Assembly (NCBI GenBank): GCA_036522895.1
Contig: DATDEX010000279.1
Span: forward strand, 70,448-134,447
Source: JAIOPA01 sp036522895
Lineage (GTDB): Bacteria; Eisenbacteria; RBG-16-71-46
Reading direction: 5' to 3'
DNA length: 64,000 nt
Shown: positions 41,737 through 51,400 of the stretch, piece after piece
Layout of the letters: the number at the start of each line of letters is the position of its first letter
Position numbering within the stretch: the first letter of the stretch is position 1
Made by a program: the position numbers and the translations under genes
Notes under the pieces: generated by a model
What the model saw: only the letters and a program-made list of their open reading frames with translations
Told to the model about the DNA's origin: nothing
Database searches by the model: none

Positions 41737-43364
41737 GAACGTGGCTGCCCATCGCGCGTGCTGGTCGGAATCTCGCGTCGAGCGGTCCAGCCTCGTTTGG
41801 CCAAGTCCGCGAAAATGTCAGGCGTCGCGCCGCCGACCGGCGTTCGCCGCCGACGGATGTCGACCAGGGTGGCGTGCTTGACCGTCTCGGACACGCCGCT
41901 CAGCACGCACGTGCCGATCGGCGCCCTGGTCAGCCGATGAATCATCGCCTCCGGGGCATCCGAAAACACGCCGCGCAGGGATTCGAGCTGATCAGGCTCG
42001 ATGGCGAAGATGAACCGCGTAAGCAGACGCTTCAGCAGCGGCCGATCGAGGTCGGCGGGGCTCTGACTGGTGAGGATGAGGCCGATCCGGTAGTGGCGCC
42101 CGATGCGCGCGATCTCGCGCAGGACCTGTGTGGTGACCACCTTGTCATCGTTGGGGGCGATGAGGTGTGCCTCGTCCATCGACAAGACCACGAAGGGAAT
42201 CTTTCGGGCGCGCGCCAGTCGCTGGATATCGCGCGCCACGGCCGCGGCGATAAGCCGCAAGTCCGACACCGAGAGGCCACGGCAGTCGATGTTGATAATT
42301 CTGCCGGGCGTGAGCTCCTGCTCCCAATCGAAGGGTGCGCCGATGTACGGGATGTTTTCCAGGCTGCGCGCTCGGAGCATCGCCGGGCGGAAAGTTTGTG
42401 CTTTCATCTCGAGCGCCGGGGCCAGCTCTTCGATCTTGGCGATCAGCGCGTCGACGCCGAACTCTTTGCCACCGCGCAGCACCTGATTGAGCAGCGACTC
42501 GTGGGCGAACTGAACCAGTGTTTCGATATTCGTGCCCTTGTTGATGGCGGGGATCGAATCGATGATTTCGTCCGGCTGGAGAGCGCTAAGCGGCAGGCTG
42601 AAGCCGTCGCCTGGCCGAACATTGGTGCCACCGAGGCTCGTGGTCGCATCAACCATCTCACCCAAGGGGTCGATGTTGATCTGCGGGACGCCATGACTCC
42701 AGAGCTCCTCGGCCACGACGCCGCGGCCATATGACTTGCCGCGTCCGATTCCACCGCAGAAGAAGATGTGCGTTTGCACCACATCGCGGCGCAATCGCAC
42801 GGTCACGTCGGGCAATCCATGAATCGTTCCCACTTCAAGGCCGCTCTGCGAGTCGGGCGCAAAATTGAGCGCCTGCGCGATCAGCCCCGGCTGCACGACC
42901 ACCACGGGACTGCCCGAGAGGGGGAGGGTCTCGACAGACTCGATTCGGTCGAGGCTTCCGTCCAATTTGAAGACCACTTCCTCGAGCGGATCGGCCGAGG
43001 CGGCGCGATAGATGACGGTCGACTGGCCCTCTGGCGCGTACCTGGTCTCAAACGGGATCACGTCGCTCACCGTCGAGCTCAGTGCGTCCTCATGCGGGTT
43101 CTGCTCCCACACGCCTTCGACCCGAATGAGCGTGAGGACGCTCGGGCCATTAATCTGCTTTCCCCGGACTCCCAACACCCGGCCGGCGGTCGTGTCTTGC
43201 CCGGGAAGAAGCCGGAACAGCACCTTGTCCAGGCTCGGAGACTCGCGCTCGCAGATGACCCGGCCGATCACGACGTCATTCTGATCCGCCTCGGTCCCGA
43301 CGAGAGGCGGCTGATCGAACTCGGCTTCCTCCTGCCCCCTTGCGCTCATGGTGCCATCCTTCAT
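41733..43364 (-). CDS. HerA-like hexameric ATPase
   Basis: 543 residues from ATG 43364 with AAGGAG. The N-terminal ~200 residues include a HAS-barrel-like start (DVVIGRVICERESPSL). Walker A GGIGRGKS (K210), Walker B VVLSMDEAHLIAPN, sensor LTSQSPADLD, and a C-terminal PIGTCVLSGVSETVKHATLV domain are as in HerA/FtsK-like translocases. It would pull DNA through or onto the NurA-type nuclease. Operon order: DUF1508, HerA, NurA. Confidence 0.88.
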   Translation of the reverse strand: MKDGTMSARGQEEAEFDQPPLVGTEADQNDVVIGRVICERESPSLDKVLFRLLPGQDTTAGRVLGVRGKQINGPSVLTLIRVEGVWEQNPHEDALSSTVSDVIPFETRYAPEGQSTVIYRAASADPLEEVVFKLDGSLDRIESVETLPLSGSPVVVVQPGLIAQALNFAPDSQSGLEVGTIHGLPDVTVRLRRDVVQTHIFFCGGIGRGKSYGRGVVAEELWSHGVPQINIDPLGEMVDATTSLGGTNVRPGDGFSLPLSALQPDEIIDSIPAINKGTNIETLVQFAHESLLNQVLRGGKEFGVDALIAKIEELAPALEMKAQTFRPAMLRARSLENIPYIGAPFDWEQELTPGRIINIDCRGLSVSDLRLIAAAVARDIQRLARARKIPFVVLSMDEAHLIAPNDDKVVTTQVLREIARIGRHYRIGLILTSQSPADLDRPLLKRLLTRFIFAIEPDQLESLRGVFSDAPEAMIHRLTRAPIGTCVLSGVSETVKHATLVDIRRRRTPVGGATPDIFADLAKRGWTARREIPTSTRDGQPRS

Positions 43365-43473
43365 AGCATCTCCTTCGATTCGGTGCGCGGGTCCTTCGGT
43401 GAACATGACTTGCTGTGGGGGAGGAGCCGGCGCGGGTACGCCGGCTCCGACCCCCGTTCCCCCCGGTCGGGAG

Positions 43474-43656
43474 CTAGGCCGCCTGACGGCGGACCTGCGC
43501 ACCCGGAGCCTGCTTCTTCACGAGATCGATGCTGTGGTCACAGTCCGCCTCGTTGACGTAGCCGTCCGTGGAGCGACAGATCTCCCGGCCGTTGGGGGAC
43601 ATGAACCGCCAGTACCACTGGCGGTCCCGACCCGGAAACTTCTCGAAGTAGTACAT
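43474..43656 (-). CDS. DUF1508 (YegP-like) protein
   Basis: 60 residues from ATG 43656, chosen because AAGGAGGTGATC, almost a perfect anti-16S match, lies just before it (an in-frame GTG at 43668 overlaps that site). Pattern WYWRFMSPNGREICRSTDGY is the DUF1508 core. A small conserved protein of unknown job, here first gene of the HerA-NurA operon. Confidence 0.75.
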   Translation of the reverse strand: MYYFEKFPGRDRQWYWRFMSPNGREICRSTDGYVNEADCDHSIDLVKKQAPGAQVRRQAA

Positions 43657-43713
43657 CCGCGCGATCACCTCCTTCCGTTGAGGGATCCGGAGCCGCTGAC
43701 AGCAACGTGTTAT

Positions 43714-43744
43714 TCATTTCGCGGTTCCGAGAAACACGAAATGA
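43714..43744. promoter_or_regulatory. inverted repeat between divergent genes, possible operator
   Basis: TCATTTCG (43714-43721) and CGAAATGA (43737-43744) form an 8-bp perfect inverted repeat with a 15-base spacer. It lies between the DUF1508-HerA-NurA operon (starting at 43656, minus) and the Vsr gene (43782, plus). It could bind a dimeric regulator of both. No regulator gene is in the unit, so the binder is unknown. Confidence 0.4.
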
Positions 43745-43781
43745 TTACCGCTGCCGTGCGTCGGCTACAAGTCAGGTATTT

Positions 43782-44195
43782 GTGAATTCGCGCGACAACC
43801 TCACTCCCGAGCAGCGGGTACGGGCGATGCGGGCGGTGCGGTCGACGTCCTCGGCCGAGGCCACCGTCCGGGACGCGCTCCGGGCTCTAAAGGTGCGGAT
43901 TGGTAGAGGGCTCACCTTGCCGGGCCGTCCGGACTTTGTTCTCCCCGACCAACGGATCGCCCTCTTCGTCAACGGCTGCTTTTGGCACGCCCACGGATGT
44001 CGGCCGCTGTACCCGGTCGCGAACCGTTCCTACTGGAAGCAGAAGCTCGCGTCGAATGTCCGGCGCGACCGTCGAGTTCGCCGCCAACTGAATAGGGCAG
44101 GGTGGAGCGTCGTCGTCTTGTGGGAGTGCAAGCTCTCGAAGCAGGACCCCGCCGCCTCCGTCCTGCGGGTGATGAAGAGAGCTCGAAGGTATTGA
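43782..44195 (+). CDS. vsr: very short patch repair endonuclease Vsr 2
   Basis: 137 residues from GTG 43782. LTPEQRVRAMRAVRSTSSAE, GRPDFVLPDQRIALFVNGCF, then WHAHGCRPLYPV and LASNVRRDRRVRRQLNRAGW. It agrees with the full-length Vsr better than copy 1. Presumably repairs deaminated sites of methyltransferase 2. Divergent from the HerA operon and followed 32 bases later by the recombinase frame. Confidence 0.92.
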   Translation: MNSRDNLTPEQRVRAMRAVRSTSSAEATVRDALRALKVRIGRGLTLPGRPDFVLPDQRIALFVNGCFWHAHGCRPLYPVANRSYWKQKLASNVRRDRRVRRQLNRAGWSVVVLWECKLSKQDPAASVLRVMKRARRY

Positions 44196-44227
44196 CGGGC
44201 GGTGATGCCGGAGCTACTTTGAAATGA

Positions 44228-45070
44228 GTGCGCCGTTTAGCAGAAGCGCGCACTCCAAGGCTCCGCGGCACGATACCCCCAATCCTTGCTGCGTTTGAGC
44301 CGATCCCCGAGTCGCTGAAGGGCCCGGGGCTGCCCGTCGCCCGACACAAAGACGCCCGGTTTGCGGGCGATCGCTACCCACTGCGCGCTTCTGCTATTAC
44401 GCGCAGTGACGTCGGGGCGGCGATCCTAGATCTCCCCACCTTGTCCATCCTCCCGCACTCCCATCAGCGCCCACCTCGCTACCTCACGCAGGGTGAAGTT
44501 CAGCGCTTCTTCTCGGTGATCGCCGACCCGCGCGATCGGGCGTTATTCGTGCTGATGTACCACCACGGCCTGCGCGTGGGGGAGGTCCTGCTGTTAACTC
44601 GCGGCGACCTCGACCTCACTCGCGGACGACTGCTCGTCCGCCGCCTCAAGGGCGGCGTCTGGAGCGAGCAGATCCTCTTCGCAGGGACGATTCAGCTGCT
44701 CCGTGCCCATTTGGCCCGGACTGCCGGAGGGCCCGAGGCGCCGCTCTTTGCCGGCCGAGACGGACCGCTCCGCTGCCGGCAGATCCAGCTGCGGTTCGTT
44801 CGATACCGCCAGCGTGCTGGGCTCTCCGCACACCTGACGACTCACTCGCTGCGGCATTCGATCGCCACCCACCTGCTCGACGCGGGCGTCAACCTCGAGT
44901 TCGTCCAGGACCACCTCGGCCACCAGAGCATCCGCTCGACGTCGATCTATGCCCGCATCACCGACCGGCACCGCGTCGCCGTGTTTCGCGAGCTCGCGCG
45001 CTCCCCGTGGATCGTCCAGCCCGGTAGCGAAGTTCCCGCCGTCCAACCACCAGAAACGAGGTCGCCATGA
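44228..45070 (+). CDS. tyrosine recombinase
   Basis: 280 residues as read, start uncertain. The catalytic domain begins near residue 85 (RYLTQGEVQRFF). Catalytic residues: R in HHGLRVGEV, K in RRLKGGVWS, HSLRHSIATH, GHQSIRS and the nucleophile in SIYARI. The ~85 N-terminal residues do not look like a core-binding domain, so the gene may be truncated or the start misplaced. Its 3' ~150 bases are duplicated at 38116-38282. Probably moves the unit between the two copies. Confidence 0.78.
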   Translation: MRRLAEARTPRLRGTIPPILAAFEPIPESLKGPGLPVARHKDARFAGDRYPLRASAITRSDVGAAILDLPTLSILPHSHQRPPRYLTQGEVQRFFSVIADPRDRALFVLMYHHGLRVGEVLLLTRGDLDLTRGRLLVRRLKGGVWSEQILFAGTIQLLRAHLARTAGGPEAPLFAGRDGPLRCRQIQLRFVRYRQRAGLSAHLTTHSLRHSIATHLLDAGVNLEFVQDHLGHQSIRSTSIYARITDRHRVAVFRELARSPWIVQPGSEVPAVQPPETRSP

Positions 45071-45726
45071 ATACCCGCCACGTGTTTCTGATCCTCGGGA
45101 TTGCCGTCGCCGCTGGATGCTCGAAGAACAGCAGCAGCCCCACAACTCCTGGTGGTGGAGGCGGTAGCGGCAATCCGACGCTCAACGTGGCCGCCGATTC
45201 CATCCGGATGCTGACCGACAACAGCTGCACGGTGCACGCCACGGCCACGGATCCGAGCGGCTTTCAACTGACCTTTGCGTACGTGGCGAAGGGCGGAACC
45301 GTGGCGGCGGGAAGCTCGACGTCGACGAGTGCGATCTTCACCCCCACGCGGATCGGGAACGATTCGGTCCTCGTCACCGTCAGCAATGGGCACGGGGGCC
45401 AGGCCTCCGCCACGCTGCTCGTCTACGCCGTGGACCGGTTTGCGCCTGGGCACAGCCAGAGCTTGGGCTGCGCGTTCAACTTCACGCCCGCCGAGAGCCT
45501 CTTCGTCCTCGATTGCACTGTCTGTGTTTCCATCGGCGCCGGGGGGTGTCAGGTCACGGGCGTCACCAGTTTTCCCCCGGATGTGCTCCCGCCCGGTGTG
45601 CCCTACACCTTCTGGCCCGCAGACGATCCGGGGCAGACCTGCAAGGACTTCCTCCAGAGCTGGGACATCACCGTCCGGCGGCCGCTGCCAGACGGGCGGA
45701 TTTACCGCTTCGCGGGACTGCGCTGA
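45067..45726 (+). CDS. secreted lipoprotein, unknown
   Basis: 219 residues. A lipoprotein signal with VAAGCSKN lipobox is followed by a Gly/Pro linker. An Ig-like domain (ADSIRMLTDNSCTVHATATD ... SATLLVYAVDR) and a C-terminal cysteine-rich part follow. It overlaps the recombinase end by 4 bases (ATGA), an unusual junction for a lipoprotein and consistent with insertion of the unit beside its start. The remnant junction at 38281 also ends in GTCGCCATGAA. Confidence 0.7.
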   Translation: MNTRHVFLILGIAVAAGCSKNSSSPTTPGGGGGSGNPTLNVAADSIRMLTDNSCTVHATATDPSGFQLTFAYVAKGGTVAAGSSTSTSAIFTPTRIGNDSVLVTVSNGHGGQASATLLVYAVDRFAPGHSQSLGCAFNFTPAESLFVLDCTVCVSIGAGGCQVTGVTSFPPDVLPPGVPYTFWPADDPGQTCKDFLQSWDITVRRPLPDGRIYRFAGLR

Positions 45727-46752
45727 CGAATTGGTTGGATTGTCAACACCAACTGAGGGACCGGGCCCCGCCGGGCCACACCATCACACGCTCCCGGCTC
45801 CCGATCAGCCCGGATTGCCAGGCAACCACGGCGGTGGGCGCGGCGGTTGTGCCACCGACGTGTGCGCTGTCAACGCAAGACGCTCGATTTCGAGTACGTA
45901 CCGCTGGCGCAGCGCCGCGACCTGAGCTTCGACTTCCTCGACTAGGGCAGGGGCACACAGTACGGCCCGGCCAACGCTCGGCGGCGCCGCGATCGGAACA
46001 ACTTGGCCGATTCCTGTAAATGCACAGGCCTCTCTTCATGGAGCGTGGTTTCGAGCGAAGCGGCAGAGCTGGTATTGCGTCGCTTCCGTCCGACGCAATG
46101 CCCCCAGGTGGTGACTCGCCAGTAGTCAAGTCTGGCGACAGCAATCACTTGCAATCATCGAGGTGGCTCCGCACAAAGAAACTACTGCCTTCCGCCTCAG
46201 GATCCGGGATGGGCACCTCAAGGGCCGGGTCAGTAGCACATCGGATAAGAATCTTCTGTTCACTTATATATTAGAATGAGAAAGACTTGACTTGTCACAC
46301 ATGCGCTCTATGGTGCCCCTCTCAGGGACGCAGCTGCCGCCAGTTCTCCATCCTCGAGGCAATGACCGTGCGCTCCGGGGTTCTTCCCCAGCTAGGCGTG
46401 GAGCGGCACAGGCAGGAGTCACCTGTATCTCAGCATCGAGTACCGCCTGACAGAAGTGATTGCGAGTCTGCCATCTCGGCGGCTTCAACGCTCTGGTGAC
46501 TGGCTTGGGAAATGAACGCGGATGAACATCAGCCGTTGTCCAGGCCCGAGCTTCAGGTAGAGCGATTCCCCGCTTAGCAGGATAGGATCGTCTCTAACAA
46601 GGGCATAGCGCTTGGCACATTTTGCGCTTGTCTCATGTGCTCGCCAACGGATTCATGCAGCCTGGATGCATGAGACCAGAGTCTACATAAGTAGCTAACC
46701 TGACCGATCAGTTCGACACGGCACGTTAGATCTCGGAAGGAAGCCCAACGTC
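45727..46752. other. 1-kb region without recognised gene
   Basis: No credible coding frame with a family match on either strand. It may hold decayed DNA between the lipoprotein gene and the secreted protein genes. Local composition drops in GC near 46200-46700 compared with neighbours. Confidence 0.4.
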
Positions 46753-47370
46753 GTGCATAACTTGGCTGCAGGCATTCTTATCGCCCTGCTGATGGCGGGT
46801 TTGTGGGCGGAGGCCTCGGCCGACAAATCCACGAGCGGCGGGGCTGCACCCGAGAGCGCCCAGGCCTCGGTCGCGCCGATTCCGTCAAACAGCGACACCT
46901 CCATGGTCACGGGAGCGGGGCTCAACACGAAGTCTTGGCCGATTGATCGCCCTGTTCAAGGTGGCGTGATGCGGAAGCTACCCGGACGACGTGATTGGAT
47001 CTTTGTACGAGCGATACCCGAGGCGGAGATGCAGCGGCTTGGTCAGCAACAACAGATTGACCTCCTGAAACTTCACGGCAGCGAACCGCGGGACATCGAA
47101 CTCGTGATCCCCGACTCGCTTGCTTTGAGGAGGTTACCGCGGTTCGGAATCGCCTCGAGCTGCGCTCCGCCTTGCACGCTTCAGGTCCGCGTCCTCTATC
47201 GCCAGCTTCCGCGCCTGCTCGCCGACAGCTTGGTGTTCTGGGGATCCGGCGACCGTGATTCGAGGGGGGCGGGATCAGTGAAATCGCAACGATCCACGCC
47301 GGGCGATCCGAAGTCGCCTACCCCGTATTCCGCCCGCCCGAGAAAACCGCCCCGCAGTGGCGGCCATTAA
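46753..47370 (+). CDS. short secreted paralogue of the metalloprotease N-terminal region
   Basis: 205 residues from GTG 46753 with a signal peptide (LAAGILIALLMAGLWAEASA). GAGLNTKSWPIDRPVQGGVM and VLYRQLPRLLADSLVFWG parallel GTGLNQRPWPVDRPVAGGAM and VLYRQLPEMKRAGLLYWG in the protein at 48403. It ends where that protein continues into its later domains. Either a truncated copy or a stand-alone secreted domain. Confidence 0.65.
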   Translation: MHNLAAGILIALLMAGLWAEASADKSTSGGAAPESAQASVAPIPSNSDTSMVTGAGLNTKSWPIDRPVQGGVMRKLPGRRDWIFVRAIPEAEMQRLGQQQQIDLLKLHGSEPRDIELVIPDSLALRRLPRFGIASSCAPPCTLQVRVLYRQLPRLLADSLVFWGSGDRDSRGAGSVKSQRSTPGDPKSPTPYSARPRKPPRSGGH

Positions 47371-47499
47371 ACAACGTTGCACTCAACGCGCCGCTCATCG
47401 TGCGGCCTGTGGGCTAGGCGCCGATCGCCGCTTCCCGCGCGAGGCGGGACGACGCCGTCTGTCAGTGCCCAACGCGCAATACAACGCACGGAGGTTGAA

Positions 47500-48354
47500 A
47501 TGGGTCGCACGCGCGCACTGCTTGTCGCTGTCGTCGTCTATCTGGCATGGCTCCCGACTGTGCAGGCCGGGAACAATGCCGGCGGGACTGCTTATCTGAC
47601 GTGGGATGTCGCCGGTCAGGTGCCGGTGCTCTCCCAACCGGTCGCCCAGCCGTTCCCGCTCTACCTCCATCTTGCCGGCGTACCTGATATCCGGTCGCTG
47701 GCGGTGTCGCTGCGCTGGGCACCTTACGATTCGGTAGGCGCCTGTTACACGATGATTTCTGGCGCGCCGGATGAATCCTGCGGCGCGGGAAACGACAGCC
47801 TTCCTGGCGGGCCATTTGCCGGGGACTCCAGCTACACTTGGAGCATTCGCTACGCGCCTGGCGACGGCACCAAGACCTGTGTCCAGTATTGGTTCTCCGC
47901 GGCCTCATGTGACACCGCGCCGCCCGGCAAATTTGCGATCGCCTCCGTCGCCGTGCTCGATGGTAACGGCTCCGTTGACACCCTGAGGAACGTCGGGGAC
48001 GCCAAGCTCTCTGGGGTGGCCGGTGCGGACACCACTTGGTGGGGGTCAGCTACGGCGCCGCCGACTCCCTCAGCCGTTGCCTTCTGGATGCTCCTGCATC
48101 CCAACCCGACAACTGGTGAAGTGCGCCTCGACGTGTCGCTCCCATCGCCGGAGATGATTCACCTCGGCATCTATGACCTCGCCGGTCGGGCGGTACGCCA
48201 GCTCGAACAGGGTGGGGCGCTCGGCAGTGGCCTGCACCGCTACCGTTGGGACCTGAGAGATGCCAGTGGTCAACGGGTGCCAAGCGGCATCTATTTTGCC
48301 CGCGTCGCAAGTGCGCGTGGATCCCGACTCATGCGAATCGTGGTGGTGAAGTAA
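47500..48354 (+). CDS. secreted FlgD-tailed protein, unknown
   Basis: 284 residues. GGAGG precedes ATG 47500. A signal peptide (LLVAVVVYLAWLPTVQA) is followed by a beta-rich domain of ~170 residues with paired cysteines, then the sorting domain LLHPNPTTGEVRLDV ... LGIYDLAGRAVRQLEQG ... GIYFARV ... RIVVVK. Predicted surface or secreted. No catalytic motif seen. Confidence 0.7.
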   Translation: MGRTRALLVAVVVYLAWLPTVQAGNNAGGTAYLTWDVAGQVPVLSQPVAQPFPLYLHLAGVPDIRSLAVSLRWAPYDSVGACYTMISGAPDESCGAGNDSLPGGPFAGDSSYTWSIRYAPGDGTKTCVQYWFSAASCDTAPPGKFAIASVAVLDGNGSVDTLRNVGDAKLSGVAGADTTWWGSATAPPTPSAVAFWMLLHPNPTTGEVRLDVSLPSPEMIHLGIYDLAGRAVRQLEQGGALGSGLHRYRWDLRDASGQRVPSGIYFARVASARGSRLMRIVVVK

Positions 48355-48402
48355 CTCTTGACGAACCTCTTTCCTCCCAGACAAGAAACACGGAGGCCAC
48401 CC

Positions 48403-51400
48403 ATGCGTCAGATCGTCGCGCTCGTTCTCGCGGCGTGTTTCTTTAGCACGACCCCCACCTCAGCCGCCCAAACGCCCGCTCGCGACAGCCAGCCTGATAG
48501 AATCCACAGTCAGCCGGCGATAGCCCCGATTCCCACTCCTGAGGCGCCTGACACATCGACGCTGGCCGGCACCGGACTCAACCAGAGACCCTGGCCGGTT
48601 GACCGTCCCGTGGCCGGCGGCGCAATGCGCAAGGACCCCGGTAGCCGGGAATGGCACTTCGTAAGGGCGATGAGCGACGAGGAGATGCGCACGGCGCACC
48701 AGAGATACCTCGAGGAAATGGTTGCCAAGCATGGCAACGAGCCGCGGGACATCATGGTTCAGGTCAATGATTCGCTCGACGCTTCAAGGCTGGAACGCCT
48801 GGGCATCGGAGTCCGGGGGCATGCTCCCTACACGTTGTCGACGCGCGTCTTGTACCGGCAGCTGCCAGAAATGAAGAGAGCGGGACTGCTCTACTGGGGC
48901 AAGAACAGCCCCCAACCGATCCACAGACCGGACGTTCGCGACTCCTGGCCGGTGAAGCCAGCGGAACCGACACGCGACGGTACCCCTTGGCTACCGACGC
49001 CACCACCTAGGCCCATGGTGGTCGACGGCGTATCGTCAACACAGACCGTGACAATTTGGAGTGAGGGCTTCGAGACAAATCAGGTGCCTGGTACCTACTG
49101 GTCCACCGGTGATCTCAACCCCAACACAGGCCACGACTACTGGGGCGACAGATCGAGTGGCTGCGGTGCTTGGATTCGCAGCGGAGCCTGGAGCGCAGCT
49201 TGTAACGGCAATCTGTCCGGCGACTTTCCATCATGTACGCAGTATGTTGACGATCAAGATGCCTACGTGCAAAATCCAGGATACTTTCCGATGAGCGGGT
49301 ACTCAACTTATGACGCGCTCTTCTACCTCAAGTACCAAACCGAACCGAGCTACGATTACTTCTGGTGGGCGTATTCGACTGGCGGCGGCTGGATTCAGGC
49401 GGGCGGTAACTACTCGGGGTCGGGCGACTGGACGCAGCTCGGGGTGACAATCTCGAACGCGACGCACAGCGCCGACAATTTCGCCTTTCAATTTCGCTTC
49501 TTCAGCGATTTCAGCAACACCGACGTCGGGGCCTTTGTCGACGACGTGCTTCTGCGCGGCGATCCTCTTCAGCCCAACCTGACGTACTACACACCCTCTG
49601 GATGGAGCGGGCCGATTGTGCCGTCTTCGATCCAGTTTACATCTACGACCGGCACACTCTATGCCGGACAGCCGACCTACATTGATTGGGCGGTCCAGAA
49701 CAATGGTGTAGCGTCCGCTGCCGGCTTCGATGTCAATTTCTACCTCGACGGTGGTTACATAGGCTCTAACCACGTCGCTAGCCTGACGAACGGAACCTAC
49801 TGGTACAGCCCGGATTGGTCCTACACCGTCCAGACTCCTGGCACGCACACCTTGCAGATGACGATTGATCCCTCGGGGACCGTTGGTGAGTCCAACGAGG
49901 GTGATAACACGTTCTCCTCCAGCTTTTACTGGAACCCTGCTCCTCCGCCGGATCTGATCGTGCAGAGTGTGGTGCCGAGTTCGAGCTTCCCTGCCGTGGG
50001 ATCAACGATAAGCGCGACGGTAACGATCAAGAACCAGGGGACCGGGACGGCGAACGGAACCTTTTACACTTACTTTTACAAGAATCCTGGATCAGCGCCC
50101 ACTCAGGGCCAACTGGGGTACGACGACAGCCACCCGTCGTTCTCCCTCGCCCCTGGGGCCTCAGAGAGTTACGTGGTGCAAGGGTTGACGTCATCGCTTG
50201 CTGTCCCGTGGACAATGTATGCCTATGTCGATGCTACGAATGCGATTACAAATGAGTCGTCCGAGGCAAACAACCGAACGGCGAGCTCCGTCGTCAATTG
50301 GACTTCCGGCACCGTTACAGTGTCCGGGGTGTTCGCGTACGACGACTCACTGCTTGGCCCCAATACACCTATGCGGTGTGCCCACGTGGTGCTGGTAGAT
50401 GTGGATCCTCCGGGAACACCGGGGTCTGCCAACGGCGAAGACATTGTCGCGGATCTGAACACGGATGCAACAGGACATTTTGGGCCGGTTACGATTCCCA
50501 ATCAGGACACGGACGGGGATCAAGGGCGACTTGATCTTTACGCGCGAGTCTTCGTGGACGCTAGCGCGTCGTGCCTTGGTTCTTACGCGACGGCAGTCCA
50601 CGCCTACGCGGGCGATCCAGCTCCAGTGTGGTTTTGGCAATCGCCGACTGTAACGGACATCCCGAACGGTGCATACTCCTTCGGGACGGTCAAACCGTCT
50701 GGGTACGTCTTACCGACCGCAGCGCATCTCTATGCGACCGTGCTGCGCGGCTATGATTATGTCCGCGCACTTGGGGCGACGCCTCCATTCGTGGATATCA
50801 GATGGAGCCCAGGGGAGGGATTTGTAACAGCATACGTTTCGGGCTCGCCACAGCGGCTGTGGATTCAAGGCGACTATTCGTGTTATGCATTGGGTGGATT
50901 ACGATTGTGGCCGGACGATTGGGATGACGCTGTGATTTTGCACGAGTATGGGCACGCCGTTGCAGATGCGTTCGGTTTCAAGCCGACGTTCCCACCAGGA
51001 ACGAGCCTGAGTCACGCCGCCTTCAAGGAGGCGATGGTGAATGGCACGCCGTCGCGCGAATTGGCATGGTCGGAGGGGTGGGCATGGTACTTCGCTGCCC
51101 AAGTGCTCGGAAGAAATGTATTGGTGAATACGGGGGATTCGCTGGGCTGCACGGCGGAGGAGAGGATTGATGTTGAGTCCGGGACGTACTGGGATTCAGT
51201 GAGCGGAGTGACGGTCAATGCTAACGAGCGAGGGCCGACCTGGGAGATACCAAATGCCGGAATCCTTTGGGATATTGCCGACGCCGCGAACGACAACCCA
51301 AATGGGGACAGGTACGCGGACCGTCTGACAAGTACGCCTGCGGCTGTCTGGGATGCCGTGAAGAATCCCGGAGCAACTCACATGACTTCGGCGGACTCAT

